Below are positions 37,561 through 48,041 of a DNA stretch of 59,337 nt, one piece after another. The first letter of the stretch is position 1. Every line of letters starts with the position of its first letter. Made by a program: the position numbers and the translations under genes. The stretch lies in contig JBAYZS010000011.1 of NCBI GenBank assembly GCA_041672395.1, forward strand, positions 1 through 59,337. The letters run 5' to 3'. This DNA comes from UBA5287 sp041672395 (GTDB lineage: Bacteria > Bacteroidota > Bacteroidia > Bacteroidales > Dysgonomonadaceae). Under the pieces are notes generated by a model, which saw only the letters and a program-made list of their open reading frames with translations, did no database searches and was not told the DNA's origin.

Positions 37561-40299
37561 TTAATTTTTTAAATTTTTCGAGAAAGAATAATATCCACCT
37601 CCCACCTCTTTGAAAACCTTTTCTCCTGGTAAATAAACCTTGGCTTTACAGTTTTCAGGAATGGAAATATTCATCGTGAAATTATCATTTTCAATTTTCC
37701 AATCGACAGATATTTTACCATATAAAGAATTATAGTGAGCCTCAACAAACTTCAAGTCACCAACAGGTTTTGGAGCAATTACAATGTTTTGAAAACCAAG
37801 ATTTGAAGCGTTATCTACATTTATCCCTGCAAGAGATTTGTAAAACCATTCTTCAATTTGTCCCATCATAAAATGATTCCATGAATTTCCATTTCGGGGA
37901 TCCCACTGCTCTGTAAGTGTAGTAGCACCAAACTGAATTTGAAATCCATAACCTGGTACTTCTTTATGATTATGCATTTTATACATAATATCATCAAGTC
38001 CATTTTCAGATAAAACCTGATATAAATATCTATTCCCAACGTCCCCTGTTGTTAATTTATAGCCATGATTCTTTATATCCTCAACAAGATTATTCAATAC
38101 ATCTCGTTTGAATTCCGGAGGAACAACATTAATAAACAGAGACATGGCGTTTGAGGCCTGACTGCCAGTACCATATTGCTTGGTGTCTTCATTAAAAAAC
38201 TCTTTGTTGTATGCTGTTTTTACTTTTTCTCTTAGATCGCTATAAAATGCAATATCTTCTTCTTTTTTTAGCATTTCTGATGCTTGCACAAGATAATCAA
38301 TATCCATATAATAATGCATTGTAGCAGATAGAGGGATAGGTGTATTTCTTGAAGTTCCGGCAGGGAAATTTACATTATAGTCATACCAATCACCAAGTCC
38401 ATGAGAAACAATATGATTAGTGGCGGTAGAAGAAAGATAATCGACATATTTTTTCATTACATCATAATATTCAACAATCAGTGAATTGTCTCCATAAAAT
38501 TCATAATACATGAAAGGAAAGATCACAGCTGTGCTTCCCCATTCTGGCGAATCTCTGAAACCACCATCAAAAATCACATATTCTGGTGCAATGTCCGGAA
38601 CAAGTCCATTGGGGAGTTGAGCATCACGGATGTCTTGCATGATTTTTGGAGCAAAACTTGTCAAATTGAAATTATATAACAATCCCGGACCATTTAAATG
38701 AACTTCTTCAAGCCATCCTAATTTTTCTCTGTGTGGGCAATCTGTGAATACAGCTTGCATATTACTTTTTATTGCATTAATAATTATTCTGTGAGCATCA
38801 TTAAAAATTTCATTAGAGCTATGAAAATAACCTGTTTGTGGAGCTGAATTGTATGTAAAACACGATTTTAACTCTAATAATAGTGGTAAATTTCGGTTGT
38901 CATTGTTTACTTCTGGCTTTGCCCCTTCAACTTGAATATAGCGATACCCATAATAAGAAAAGCGAGGATGCCATATCTCTTCTTCAGTACTTTTCAGTGT
39001 ATATTCATAAAAATGTGGAGCACCAGATTGAGATTGATTAACAGAACCATCATTATTTATATTTTCTCCTACAGTTAATTTTATTACATCTCCTTTTTTA
39101 CCTTTCACTTTAATCATAGGAAAACCTGATAAATTTTGTCCCATGTCAAAGACATAAGAATTGCCTACTAACTTACTGCTTTTCACGTCATATGTTTCCA
39201 TGATTTTTATTGGATCAGCAGTTTGTGGTCTTAATTTTCCTTTTGGTGACTCTTGAACAATCACATTATTCCAGTTAGAGTCATCAAAACCGGACTTGTC
39301 CCAACCAACATGTTCCAGTCGTGCATCATAACTTTCGCCGCCAAACATATCGTTATACGTAATTGGACTTAGAGCGTACTTCCAATTCTTATTAGAAGTA
39401 ATCTCCTCTCTAGTGCCATCTTTATATCTAATAATCATTTTGAAGAATAGGGTAGGTGGTCCAAAGCTCACTTGCAGTTTTTTATAGCGACCCCCCTGTT
39501 CATTAAAAAAACCATTTCCAAGAAGAACACCAATCGTATTATCCTTTGTTAGATGATTTGTAACATCATACGCATTATAATAAACCGTTTTATCATAATC
39601 ACTCAACATTGGAGCAAACTCTGAATCTCCCATTTTTTCACCATTCAGCGTTAACTCATAATGTCCCAAACCAGAAACATATATGATAGCATCTTCTACC
39701 TCCTTATTGGTAGAGAAGTCTTTTCTTAAATAGATACTTCTTTCAGAAAGAGGATGTGTATTTTCCCATTTTATGCCAGCTTCGGATGAGGCAGATAATC
39801 CATGATAATTTCTTCCTTCAGGAATTTTTGAATCTTTTTTGTCGATAGCACCTATCCATTGAGCATTTGATTCAATGTCCGATGGTGCTACTCTAAAAAA
39901 ACTCATTTTACTCCAGACTGATTTTTGATTTCTGTTATTCCACACTCTAACACGCCATTTATACTGTTGACCAGGTATTAATGTTGTTTTCCCATTATAT
40001 TTTACTTTTTGACTTAAATTGGATTTAATCTTTCCCGATTTCCAAATTCTTTTCTCTTTACCTTTCTCAATAGAATATAATTCAATGGCATAAGCAGTTT
40101 GTTTAATTCCTGATTTTCCCGATTGAATTTGCCATCCAAAATCAGGTGTTGTGGTTGAAACAAGTAGAGGATTTGACTTGTAATCACATGTTAAATTTTG
40201 GACGCTAATGTCTTTTGCATTAATTGTAAAACTATAAAGGATCGTGATTAATAAGATTAATACTCCTTTAAATGAATGAAATATATTGATATTTTGCAT
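37561..40299 (-). CDS. GH78 alpha-L-rhamnosidase (copy 4, variant motif)
   Basis: 912 residues with a signal peptide ending near 28 (INAKD). The family motif is changed: FTDCPHREKLGWLEEVH gives D520 and E525 but has His in place of Gln and E532 in place of the usual third Asp. The base region ATTLTEQWDPRNG has E797. N- and C-terminal domains match GH78 (PDFGWQIQSGKSG; SLYGKISVDWKIEN). The changes suggest altered specificity, not loss of function, since acid and base are kept. It sits 10 bases after the AraA-like gene. Confidence 0.92.
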   Translation of the reverse strand: MQNINIFHSFKGVLILLITILYSFTINAKDISVQNLTCDYKSNPLLVSTTTPDFGWQIQSGKSGIKQTAYAIELYSIEKGKEKRIWKSGKIKSNLSQKVKYNGKTTLIPGQQYKWRVRVWNNRNQKSVWSKMSFFRVAPSDIESNAQWIGAIDKKDSKIPEGRNYHGLSASSEAGIKWENTHPLSERSIYLRKDFSTNKEVEDAIIYVSGLGHYELTLNGEKMGDSEFAPMLSDYDKTVYYNAYDVTNHLTKDNTIGVLLGNGFFNEQGGRYKKLQVSFGPPTLFFKMIIRYKDGTREEITSNKNWKYALSPITYNDMFGGESYDARLEHVGWDKSGFDDSNWNNVIVQESPKGKLRPQTADPIKIMETYDVKSSKLVGNSYVFDMGQNLSGFPMIKVKGKKGDVIKLTVGENINNDGSVNQSQSGAPHFYEYTLKSTEEEIWHPRFSYYGYRYIQVEGAKPEVNNDNRNLPLLLELKSCFTYNSAPQTGYFHSSNEIFNDAHRIIINAIKSNMQAVFTDCPHREKLGWLEEVHLNGPGLLYNFNLTSFAPKIMQDIRDAQLPNGLVPDIAPEYVIFDGGFRDSPEWGSTAVIFPFMYYEFYGDNSLIVEYYDVMKKYVDYLSSTATNHIVSHGLGDWYDYNVNFPAGTSRNTPIPLSATMHYYMDIDYLVQASEMLKKEEDIAFYSDLREKVKTAYNKEFFNEDTKQYGTGSQASNAMSLFINVVPPEFKRDVLNNLVEDIKNHGYKLTTGDVGNRYLYQVLSENGLDDIMYKMHNHKEVPGYGFQIQFGATTLTEQWDPRNGNSWNHFMMGQIEEWFYKSLAGINVDNASNLGFQNIVIAPKPVGDLKFVEAHYNSLYGKISVDWKIENDNFTMNISIPENCKAKVYLPGEKVFKEVGGGYYSFSKNLKN

Positions 40300-40309
40300 T
40301 TTAATGTAA

Positions 40310-41737
40310 TTAGTTTGTTTTTGAACAGATATTTACAAAAGAAATATTGAGTAAATGAGCTAACTTTTCAATTTTGTGAGCAATATGACCAATTCCTACA
40401 GCACAATGATGTGATGGACCATGTTTACTCCATGTATTAATAAATTCGCGGATTCCGCAATTAAAAGCATATCTACTATTAGTGTTGCCTATTTCCAATG
40501 TTGGACCTTCAACAGATTCACCCTCTGCTGCTAATAAAAAAATATTATCGTGACTTTCAACAACTGAAAGAAGGGTTATTGGGCCATTTTTTACTGACAT
40601 TTCTATAGATAATCCATTGCCTGGTTTTCCGTGATACATGGGCAATGGAACAAGCTTGACACGACCTTCAGCAATCTTAAAATGTGCAGGTCCGTCGTGT
40701 CCTAAATATATTACATCGTCTTGAAAATCCATAAGATAAAATTCTGAAAATGAACCGCCGGCACCAAAAGCACTTAATATCTTCATAGCGTGTGCATTTT
40801 TAATTTCACATTCTCCTGCTACTGGAATATTCTTGCCGGTAAGTAATGTATTTCCTGCAATTAAAGATGTTACAATGTTCTCATAATCGTTACCCTCTTG
40901 GCCTTCATAGTAATAAGCTAATGATTTTAATTGATTATTCTCAACCAATTTATCTAATGCAACAGATGTGAGCGCTGCACGTTCAATCTCAGATTGAATA
41001 CATTTTTTATCTATATCAAAAACTTCCTGGAATTCAGTTACTTTATTTTTTATTTCATCACCTGTTACGTGATCTCTGATAGTCTTTAATTCGCACATTT
41101 CAATCATATCGAAATGGGTCCCAAATATTATACTATGTTTGGTTAGATCAGAATAAACATCCAACATCCCTCCGTAATAATTTCCTAATATACCCATCCT
41201 GTTATTTTGTAACGTATTTAATACGATGGTCGCATCTAGCCAATCTTCAACTTCATTCCAAACGTTCTTATCATTTAAAAATCCGGTAATAATTTCATAT
41301 TTAATTGAGGCCTTGTTTAGCACACCGGCGATTTCTGGAATTGAGCAAGCCTGACAATGTTCTAACCATAAACTCGTCTTTTCGGCATAATCTTCCAAAG
41401 CATTAAACTTATTATAATCTATTCTTTCTTCAGGTTGTAGATTTAATATGATAAATGGTTTTTTTACTTTCTGTGCTATAGGCAGAATTGTTGATGACAA
41501 AGCATAGGTTGATACAAATAAAAAGATTAATTCAACATTGTTGCTACAAAAAGAATCGGCAACAATTTTAGCTTTATTGATGTTGTCAACCATTCCGGCA
41601 TCTACTACTTCAATATTATTATGGTTTTCAATTTCTTTCTTTATTTTATCATGATAACCATTTAGTTTACCAAGTAAAGAACTGAATTGTGGCCAATAAG
41701 TATCCAAACCAACACTAAATAAACCTATTTTGCTCAT
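40310..41737 (-). CDS. L-arabinose/L-fucose isomerase-family protein (AraA-like)
   Basis: 475 residues from the ATG at 41737; an in-frame TTG at 41764 exists, but the ATG start gives MSKIGLFSVG as in the family. There is no signal peptide, so it is cytoplasmic. Metal and catalytic positions match E. coli AraA (E306, E333, H350, H450): E309 in AGECE, E332 in SEFY, H347 in GHDG and H443/H444 in PSHH. It should interconvert an aldose and a ketose, perhaps L-arabinose, L-rhamnose or another deoxy/branched sugar released by the operon. It is a divergent member, and no kinase or aldolase gene is nearby. Confidence 0.83.
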   Translation of the reverse strand: MSKIGLFSVGLDTYWPQFSSLLGKLNGYHDKIKKEIENHNNIEVVDAGMVDNINKAKIVADSFCSNNVELIFLFVSTYALSSTILPIAQKVKKPFIILNLQPEERIDYNKFNALEDYAEKTSLWLEHCQACSIPEIAGVLNKASIKYEIITGFLNDKNVWNEVEDWLDATIVLNTLQNNRMGILGNYYGGMLDVYSDLTKHSIIFGTHFDMIEMCELKTIRDHVTGDEIKNKVTEFQEVFDIDKKCIQSEIERAALTSVALDKLVENNQLKSLAYYYEGQEGNDYENIVTSLIAGNTLLTGKNIPVAGECEIKNAHAMKILSAFGAGGSFSEFYLMDFQDDVIYLGHDGPAHFKIAEGRVKLVPLPMYHGKPGNGLSIEMSVKNGPITLLSVVESHDNIFLLAAEGESVEGPTLEIGNTNSRYAFNCGIREFINTWSKHGPSHHCAVGIGHIAHKIEKLAHLLNISFVNICSKTN

Positions 41738-41760
41738 TTTTTGATAATTAAATTCTGAAA

Positions 41761-44700
41761 TCAATGCATTAATTCAAAATCCTCAAACAACCCATAATCT
41801 AACAACTGATAATCTTCTCCTGCAATGGGCTTTTCTATACCTTTCCAATGCCATGGTGAAGCCAATCCCTTGGCTGGATTTTTATAATGAGGGCCTAATA
41901 AATTCTTATGACTCCCAATAACTCTTATTGCTATATTGTTTTTCCCTGAACGTAAAAACGATGTTATGTCCAAAGTAAATGGGTCAAAACCAATAATGCC
42001 AACCTTTTCATCATTCACATATATTTCAGCTACTGTTCCCGCCCATTTACCTAATTTTACAATAAAATTCCCTTTTATATCCTTTAGGTCATATTCTTTA
42101 CTATATTCTACATCCCATGAATAAAAAGGTAATCGTTGTTTTTTCCAACTTCCAAAATTCATTTCAGTTGTTCGAGATGAAATACTCCATCCACTCTTTT
42201 CAGGTATTACACCAAAATCTCCTAAAATATATACTGGTTCAATTTCAGCAAGTATTCTCATTGGTTTAACAGTCAATTCAACCTCATTGATACCTTCTTT
42301 TAATGTGTTTCCAATATTATAAACTCCAAATGATTTATCAAGCCACCATTCATTAGGTATGGGCGAAACCTTTCTTCCGTTTACTTTGACTGAAAAAATA
42401 TGTGGTCGTTCTGTGACAAGCTTAAATGCTGAATAATCAACGGTATTATCTATATTGAAATGATATATTACAGAAAAGCCTCCAGATTTAAATGTGTCTC
42501 TTTCAATAATACTGCGTTTAAATTGCACTGATGTATTCCAGGGATTACCTGATTCAAAACCATGTGCTTTGAACACTCTATCTGCTGCATCTGAAACATG
42601 AATGTTTTTGAAGCTCTCATTATTTAAAATAAGATCACAAAAATCAATAGGGAATGCATTATTTTGAAGCCTTTTAATCTTAGTCTTATTTATAGCGGGT
42701 ATAGTTTCAGATACATTAAGCTGTTTCTTCATTGGATACTTCTTATTCTTATCATCACTTATAAAAAGCATTAAACTTCCTGCGGGTTCAATTTCAAAAT
42801 GAGTTACCAGGTTTTTATTCTTTTCTTTAAATGGATAAGAATAAATGTTTCCCGTAAAAACATCTAATTCAAATATGGATCTTCCTTTTGGTAGAGAAAG
42901 TTGCCCAATGGTTTTTTCATCCATTGATGAATTTACAAGAAAAAGCAGCTCTCCATCCAAATATTCTCTGCGATGATGAAATAAGTTTCCGTCTTTATAA
43001 GTGAAATGAATATCGTTTTTAGAAACTGTTTTTTCAATTACCTCCTGAGATAAACTGTCAAAATGAGATACAGCATCTGAATCTAATAAATTTGCAATAT
43101 CGTTATTAATAATACCGTCAACTTTGTCAGGTGTATTAAAACACAAAACGCGACCTCCGTTTTTAATAAATTTTTCCAATAATAAAAAAGTGTGGCGACT
43201 GATATTTTCTGTGAATGGAGGGAGTATTACTGTTGAATAGGATGCTTTGCCGATAACAAAATTCTTGTTCTTTATCGACCCTTGATCTTTAATAATGTTT
43301 TCAGAAGCTAAATCAAATTCCACTTGACTCTTTTCAAGTGAAGTAACAAATGCTTGAAAACTTTCTCCTATTTTCATTAATTTTGAGTTACTGCCGGTAT
43401 GAGAATAGTAGCACCATAATGTTGAATTTGGTTCAATGACTACTATATTGTTTTTTTGTGTGCCTTCGCTTAAAAGGAATGATAATCGAGCAAAGTAATC
43501 ATTTAATATTTTATAATTGTTCCACCAAGGTGAATGATAAGTGAAAACTGGAGGATAATCGTATTTTCTAGCTCCACTCAGTGTTTGATGCGATAAATGC
43601 TGGTTCATAAAGTTTACACCAAGTACATATTCCCAATCGCCTAATCTTTTTAAATCTTTGAAAGTTACATCCCAACCTCCACCACCATAGGTTTCACTTA
43701 GAGTTCGTTTGTAATTCATTTGGTTTGCAACACTTCTCACTTCTTTTACTGCTCGTACATTCCCGAACTGTGCTTGAGGAGAAGTCTCATTGAATTGGTT
43801 AAAAAGCATATCAATACCAGGCATTTGATGCCATGCATACATAGCCATATTGTCTGGACCGTCATTCATATTTGGCCATCCATGCTCCCAATAATGTCCC
43901 GTCCATTTGAGATTATGTTTATCTGTATAATTGAACCATGGCTTAGCCCATCTATCAATAAATAATTGTAGTAATGTTTCCATATATTGATAGCGAACCA
44001 TCTTCCATTCTCCAATCTCTTCGCTTAAGAGTGGCAAATATGGCTGTAAATTATATCCCCATTTCTTTTTAAAAACATCAAATAAATCTGGTGTCCATCG
44101 TAAACCTCCTGAGGTTACAATATTTGGCTCATCTGTGAAAATTCCAGGAACAACATTACCAAATGATTCTTGAATGGATTTTTCGTATCCTTTCATCGTA
44201 ACATCAATAAACTTTTCTGTCACACCAGGTACTAGTAAATCAACATATGAAAAACCGGCATGCCAATTACTTTTTTGATAATATGTTTTTTTATATAGAT
44301 AATAATCTCCTTCTTTGCCAATATAGTTACTTATTGAAGGGGTAATATCTATGAAAGAATTGCCTTGCTTAAGTAAGCATAAATATATTTGATCAGAGTT
44401 TTCTGGTAATAAATTTACTTTCTCTAACAACAAACCCTGTCCCTGATTATAAGATTCTGGATATTGAGATGGTACATGACCTCCGGCAAAACCACTTGGA
44501 TAGGAATTCTCATCATAAATCCAAACATCCATACCTAATTCCTTCCCTTTCTTAACGGCATACTTATATAGGGAATACCATTCATCAGACTTATATTCGG
44601 TTACTAATCCTGGTCGAGGATGAATAAAAAAACCACCAAATCCACTTTTTTTTAGATCATCGATCATTCTATCTATTTCAGATTCAGTAATAATTTCGTT

Positions 44701-44871
44701 AAAAACTAATAGAGGACACGACCTGTATTTATTATCAGGATTTAAGAATTTCTTTTCGATATTCTTAAAGCTACTCTGCTTTTTTATATATTTCTTATTA
44801 TTCTGAGAATTCAAAACAATAGGAAACAACAAAAACAAAAGAATAAAAAAAGAATTAAATGTCTTCATCAA
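41761..44871 (-). CDS. GH106-like glycosidase (alpha-L-rhamnosidase-like)
   Basis: 1036 residues with a signal peptide (about 1-22). The N-terminal barrel has FGGFFIHPRPG, WIYDENSYPSGFAGGH, GIFTDEPN and TLSETYGGGGWD, which are typical of the PF17132 family founded on GH106 rhamnosidases. E and D in TDEP and E in SETYG are candidate catalytic carboxylates (inference). The end (about 890-1030) is a galactose-binding-like sandwich (KLGKWAGTVAEIYVNDEKVG, NIAIRVIGSHKN). It sits 8 bases after the deacetylase-like gene. It probably removes rhamnose from branched or crowded positions such as in rhamnogalacturonan. Confidence 0.82.
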   Translation of the reverse strand: MMKTFNSFFILLFLLFPIVLNSQNNKKYIKKQSSFKNIEKKFLNPDNKYRSCPLLVFNEIITESEIDRMIDDLKKSGFGGFFIHPRPGLVTEYKSDEWYSLYKYAVKKGKELGMDVWIYDENSYPSGFAGGHVPSQYPESYNQGQGLLLEKVNLLPENSDQIYLCLLKQGNSFIDITPSISNYIGKEGDYYLYKKTYYQKSNWHAGFSYVDLLVPGVTEKFIDVTMKGYEKSIQESFGNVVPGIFTDEPNIVTSGGLRWTPDLFDVFKKKWGYNLQPYLPLLSEEIGEWKMVRYQYMETLLQLFIDRWAKPWFNYTDKHNLKWTGHYWEHGWPNMNDGPDNMAMYAWHQMPGIDMLFNQFNETSPQAQFGNVRAVKEVRSVANQMNYKRTLSETYGGGGWDVTFKDLKRLGDWEYVLGVNFMNQHLSHQTLSGARKYDYPPVFTYHSPWWNNYKILNDYFARLSFLLSEGTQKNNIVVIEPNSTLWCYYSHTGSNSKLMKIGESFQAFVTSLEKSQVEFDLASENIIKDQGSIKNKNFVIGKASYSTVILPPFTENISRHTFLLLEKFIKNGGRVLCFNTPDKVDGIINNDIANLLDSDAVSHFDSLSQEVIEKTVSKNDIHFTYKDGNLFHHRREYLDGELLFLVNSSMDEKTIGQLSLPKGRSIFELDVFTGNIYSYPFKEKNKNLVTHFEIEPAGSLMLFISDDKNKKYPMKKQLNVSETIPAINKTKIKRLQNNAFPIDFCDLILNNESFKNIHVSDAADRVFKAHGFESGNPWNTSVQFKRSIIERDTFKSGGFSVIYHFNIDNTVDYSAFKLVTERPHIFSVKVNGRKVSPIPNEWWLDKSFGVYNIGNTLKEGINEVELTVKPMRILAEIEPVYILGDFGVIPEKSGWSISSRTTEMNFGSWKKQRLPFYSWDVEYSKEYDLKDIKGNFIVKLGKWAGTVAEIYVNDEKVGIIGFDPFTLDITSFLRSGKNNIAIRVIGSHKNLLGPHYKNPAKGLASPWHWKGIEKPIAGEDYQLLDYGLFEDFELMH

Positions 44872-44879
44872 TAGTTTAT

Positions 44880-46568
44880 TTAGTTGGAATTTTTACAATT
44901 AATAATTAGTAAATTATTCGAAGGAATAATCTGGAATACGGCACCGGATGCATCTTCTGATTTTTTTGCAGATCCTTTATCACAAGTTATACCATATTTA
45001 AAATTATTAAACTCGGCATTTATTTTGTTTTTTTCTATCGATTTAAAGGGTAAATCTATACCTGATGCTGTCACAAGTTCAAGTATCCAATTAAAATCTT
45101 TTTCTTTTGTCTTGCAGGATACTTCAAAATGATCTTCGTGGAAAATGATATTGAAAACATTACTTTTTTCATCTTTACACTCTACTTTTAAAATGTCATT
45201 CGCAATTTCAGTGACAACAGGACTTTCAAGAGCGACTTCTTTTTTGTTCCCATATTTATCTGTTCTCATAATTCGTAGCCCTGCTAAATCATCAGGTCTG
45301 CTCCACATAAAACCATCAACAATAGGAAGCGTAAAATATAAAAATTGATTTCCATTACCTGCTTTTCTAAAATAAGGAGACTCAAATTTTTCATTAAATA
45401 GGTGTATGTCTCTGAAACGAAAAGATTTGCCTTTCCATAGCAAATTTGCACGATAGAAACGACTGTTGAACCAAACGGATTTATTGCCTTGATTTCTAAT
45501 GTCTGAAAGTGTGGTTACCGCAGTTGGAGGTGTTATATTGAAATGTTCCTTAAACCATGTTCCCGATTTCTCTAAAGTTTCTACCTTTATTTTTTTTAAA
45601 TTCCTGAGCGAATCTATAAGTGGGATCTGCATTTTTAAGCCTTCTTGCATTTCACTCCAGGTAAAAGAGTTTTCCTGACCTGCCTGGGCATAATTGAAAG
45701 CTAAACTAGGCTGATTAACAATAGATTCAAAAAAATATTCTACCCATTTTTTGCTTTTTCCTGATTCATTATAGACTGGCTCAAGGGATATAACACCTTG
45801 ACGATTGCCTCCTAATCCATTATCATATTGATAGATTGGATCACTACCCAACATGCGGAATATGGGTACTGGAATTTGACACTCAGCTGTTTGAGCTGGC
45901 ATATATGCATTTAAACGACTGGGATAATAGGCTTGGTTCCAATAACCTCCCCATAATGTGTAACCATCGGTACCAATTTGATCTTTACAATTGCATGATG
46001 CAACAATATTATATTTTTCATACATATATGAAAGGGTGTGGGAGTCAATAAACCAGGAACCAACAGATTTGGGATAATAACCAAAACACTCTTTAAACTT
46101 TTTCATATATACATCTACCAGTTTTTCCCTTTCTTGGGGACTGTAGCCGGTTGTGAATGCAATATTTGCATGCGAAACCCAGGAATGCTCGCCACGCCAT
46201 TTTATTCCGGCAGCTTCAACATGGGGTTGGGTAATTTCCCACCAACCACCTATTTCAAAATCAGAGCTGAGTTTGTTCTTTAGTAATTCTTGATATTTAG
46301 GATTAATCAAAGCATCGTACTGGAGCAAGAATGTCGCAGGTAAATGATATCTTTTCAATAATTTTATCTGCTCTTTTACAGTCTCGAACAAAAGACTGTC
46401 TGAATTCTCAACACGATAATCTGTCTGCCGAATAAAATTAATAATATTAATTATACGCGGTGAATCTGATCCTCTATTACTTTCAACTACATCAGAATTA
46501 GCAATGCAATTAAAACATAAGACACAAAAGAGAATTATCGTAATAATTATTTTATTTCTAAGAGTCAT
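44880..46568 (-). CDS. Secreted polysaccharide-deacetylase-like barrel protein
   Basis: 562 residues, first gene of the operon. The hydrophobic start (KIIITIILFCVLCFNCIA) is a signal peptide; Cys at the end could also form a lipobox. RYHLPATFLLQYDAL and FEIGGWWEITQPHVEAAG recall the NodB/polysaccharide-deacetylase and GH57-type barrels, and GSWFIDSHTLSYMYEKY is also of that kind. A beta-rich C-terminal half (about 370-560) follows. The classical metal-binding D-H-H set could not be placed with certainty, so the chemistry is unknown. A possible -7 box (TAATTTTG, minus strand) lies at 46733-46740. Confidence 0.55.
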   Translation of the reverse strand: MTLRNKIIITIILFCVLCFNCIANSDVVESNRGSDSPRIINIINFIRQTDYRVENSDSLLFETVKEQIKLLKRYHLPATFLLQYDALINPKYQELLKNKLSSDFEIGGWWEITQPHVEAAGIKWRGEHSWVSHANIAFTTGYSPQEREKLVDVYMKKFKECFGYYPKSVGSWFIDSHTLSYMYEKYNIVASCNCKDQIGTDGYTLWGGYWNQAYYPSRLNAYMPAQTAECQIPVPIFRMLGSDPIYQYDNGLGGNRQGVISLEPVYNESGKSKKWVEYFFESIVNQPSLAFNYAQAGQENSFTWSEMQEGLKMQIPLIDSLRNLKKIKVETLEKSGTWFKEHFNITPPTAVTTLSDIRNQGNKSVWFNSRFYRANLLWKGKSFRFRDIHLFNEKFESPYFRKAGNGNQFLYFTLPIVDGFMWSRPDDLAGLRIMRTDKYGNKKEVALESPVVTEIANDILKVECKDEKSNVFNIIFHEDHFEVSCKTKEKDFNWILELVTASGIDLPFKSIEKNKINAEFNNFKYGITCDKGSAKKSEDASGAVFQIIPSNNLLIINCKNSN

Positions 46569-47048
46569 TATTCAATCTTTTAATGGATAAATTTTAAAAA
46601 TGATAACTTGTTTTTTCATCGTTGATTTGTTTACTAATTTATCCATGTAATTTGTTTGTTGTTGATATTATGATGAAAAAATTATTAAAGAAATAGGGGT
46701 ATTAATTAAAATGTTATTTTCACACTACAAAACAAAATTATCAAATTTTAATGTTTTTACCACTAACCTAAATGATATTTGGACTATACTATTTGATATT
46801 TAATTTTGTCAAAATCGTTCACAACTAATGGCTTCCTTTCAATAACTAATTAACACGGATCTCATTTTTTTAGTCATAAAACAGGTTAATATTTATTAAT
46901 AACAAAATGGTCTGATCTTTTTTATAGTAAAAAAGACATTTAAAGATAAAGGTTAAAGTGTTAGTAATATGGTTGTTGATTTAATTAAGTGGGCAAACAG
47001 AATTTTATAACTCATGTTTGCCCACATTATTTTATTAGCTCATCACGT
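46569..47048. other. Intergenic region upstream of the rhamnosidase operon
   Basis: 480 AT-rich bases with no supported gene. It holds the candidate -7 box at 46733-46740 (minus strand) for the nine-gene operon, which would give a leader of about 160 bases. No operator repeat or riboswitch was recognised. Confidence 0.5.
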
Positions 47049-48041
47049 TTATAATTTAAAGTATTCTTTATATCTGTTGAATAAATTCCCAGCTTGGAGA
47101 TAGGCCGATTGTGGACTCATAAAATGAGAAAATTCAAAAGTGATTGCTTTGTCATATCCGCAATTCTGAGCAGCTTCAAGCTTCATTCTTAATTTATCGA
47201 ATTTAATAGGTAAAAACTTTATTGGCATATCACGGTCAAAAGTTTCAGCGTTTGTCCAACATTCCATTCCATATTTATCAGCTAATTGCTTGTTTACTGA
47301 AAAAAAAACATTCAATTCGTTATAATCGATATGGCCATCCTGAAATGCAACAGCATCAACAACTTCATGGATCCCGGCGAAAATTTCATCCCACTCTTTT
47401 TCGTGCTGCCTTACAGATATAGCTTCCTCTTTAGAGAGGGAGGTCCCACTAGCAGCAACAGCTTTTTTCCCATCTATCCATGGTGATATAAATGTTGGTA
47501 AACCTCCTGATACATCCTTACACTGCTTGCCCATTTCATAAAACGCTCCAATGGCTCCTTTAGTGGCACGACTAATCTCACCACTCAAATACCAACCTCC
47601 AAAACTTTTATATTTCTCTCCATAATTTTTCCAAACTTCATCAATTACATATTTGTTGTCTTCAATCTCGTATGTCATATCTCCATTTGCCCAATAATGA
47701 CCTGAATCATACAAACCAAAGTAAAATTTCATATCATATTTTTCGGCTAAACGTAAATACATATCAACAAGATCAACCGATGGCATATAACATCCTTTTC
47801 CAATTAAATATTGTGAAGGGTATGTAATGAATTTTTTATAACCGGAACGAATCATAATTACGGTATCTATACCAATTGATTTCATATATTGAAAATCCAA
47901 ATCCCATTCCGATTCACCCCAATTTTGATGAGGAATGTCATGAGAAATTTCGTCCAGGAATGTACCGGTTATTTTTATACCTTTATTCTCTTCTACAATA
48001 AGTTTACTTTTCAGATGGGAGTTCTTTTTAATAATTAGAAA
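47049..48041 (-). pseudogene. DUF4434 TIM-barrel protein without a usable start
   Basis: The frame encodes a DUF4434 protein (IKITGTFLDEISHDIPHQNWG, SIGIDTVIMIRSG, FGGWYLSGEIS, CWTNAETFDRDMPIKFLP, FEFSHFMSPQSAYLQAG). The conserved part continues upstream of the first possible TTG (47900) to about 47960, where no ATG is found; the frame closes at 48042-48047. An ATG at 48060, 10 bases after the otsB stop, enters another frame and stops after 10 codons. Removing one base near 48030 would join it to the conserved frame. So the gene has probably lost its N-terminus or signal by a frameshift, though use of a non-ATG start is possible. The family is linked to glycan metabolism; the reaction is unknown. 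Confidence 0.75.

Noticed and set aside
41738..41764. TTG start for the AraA-like gene
   Set aside because: The ATG at 41737 matches the family N-terminus; the TTG would overlap the upstream stop.
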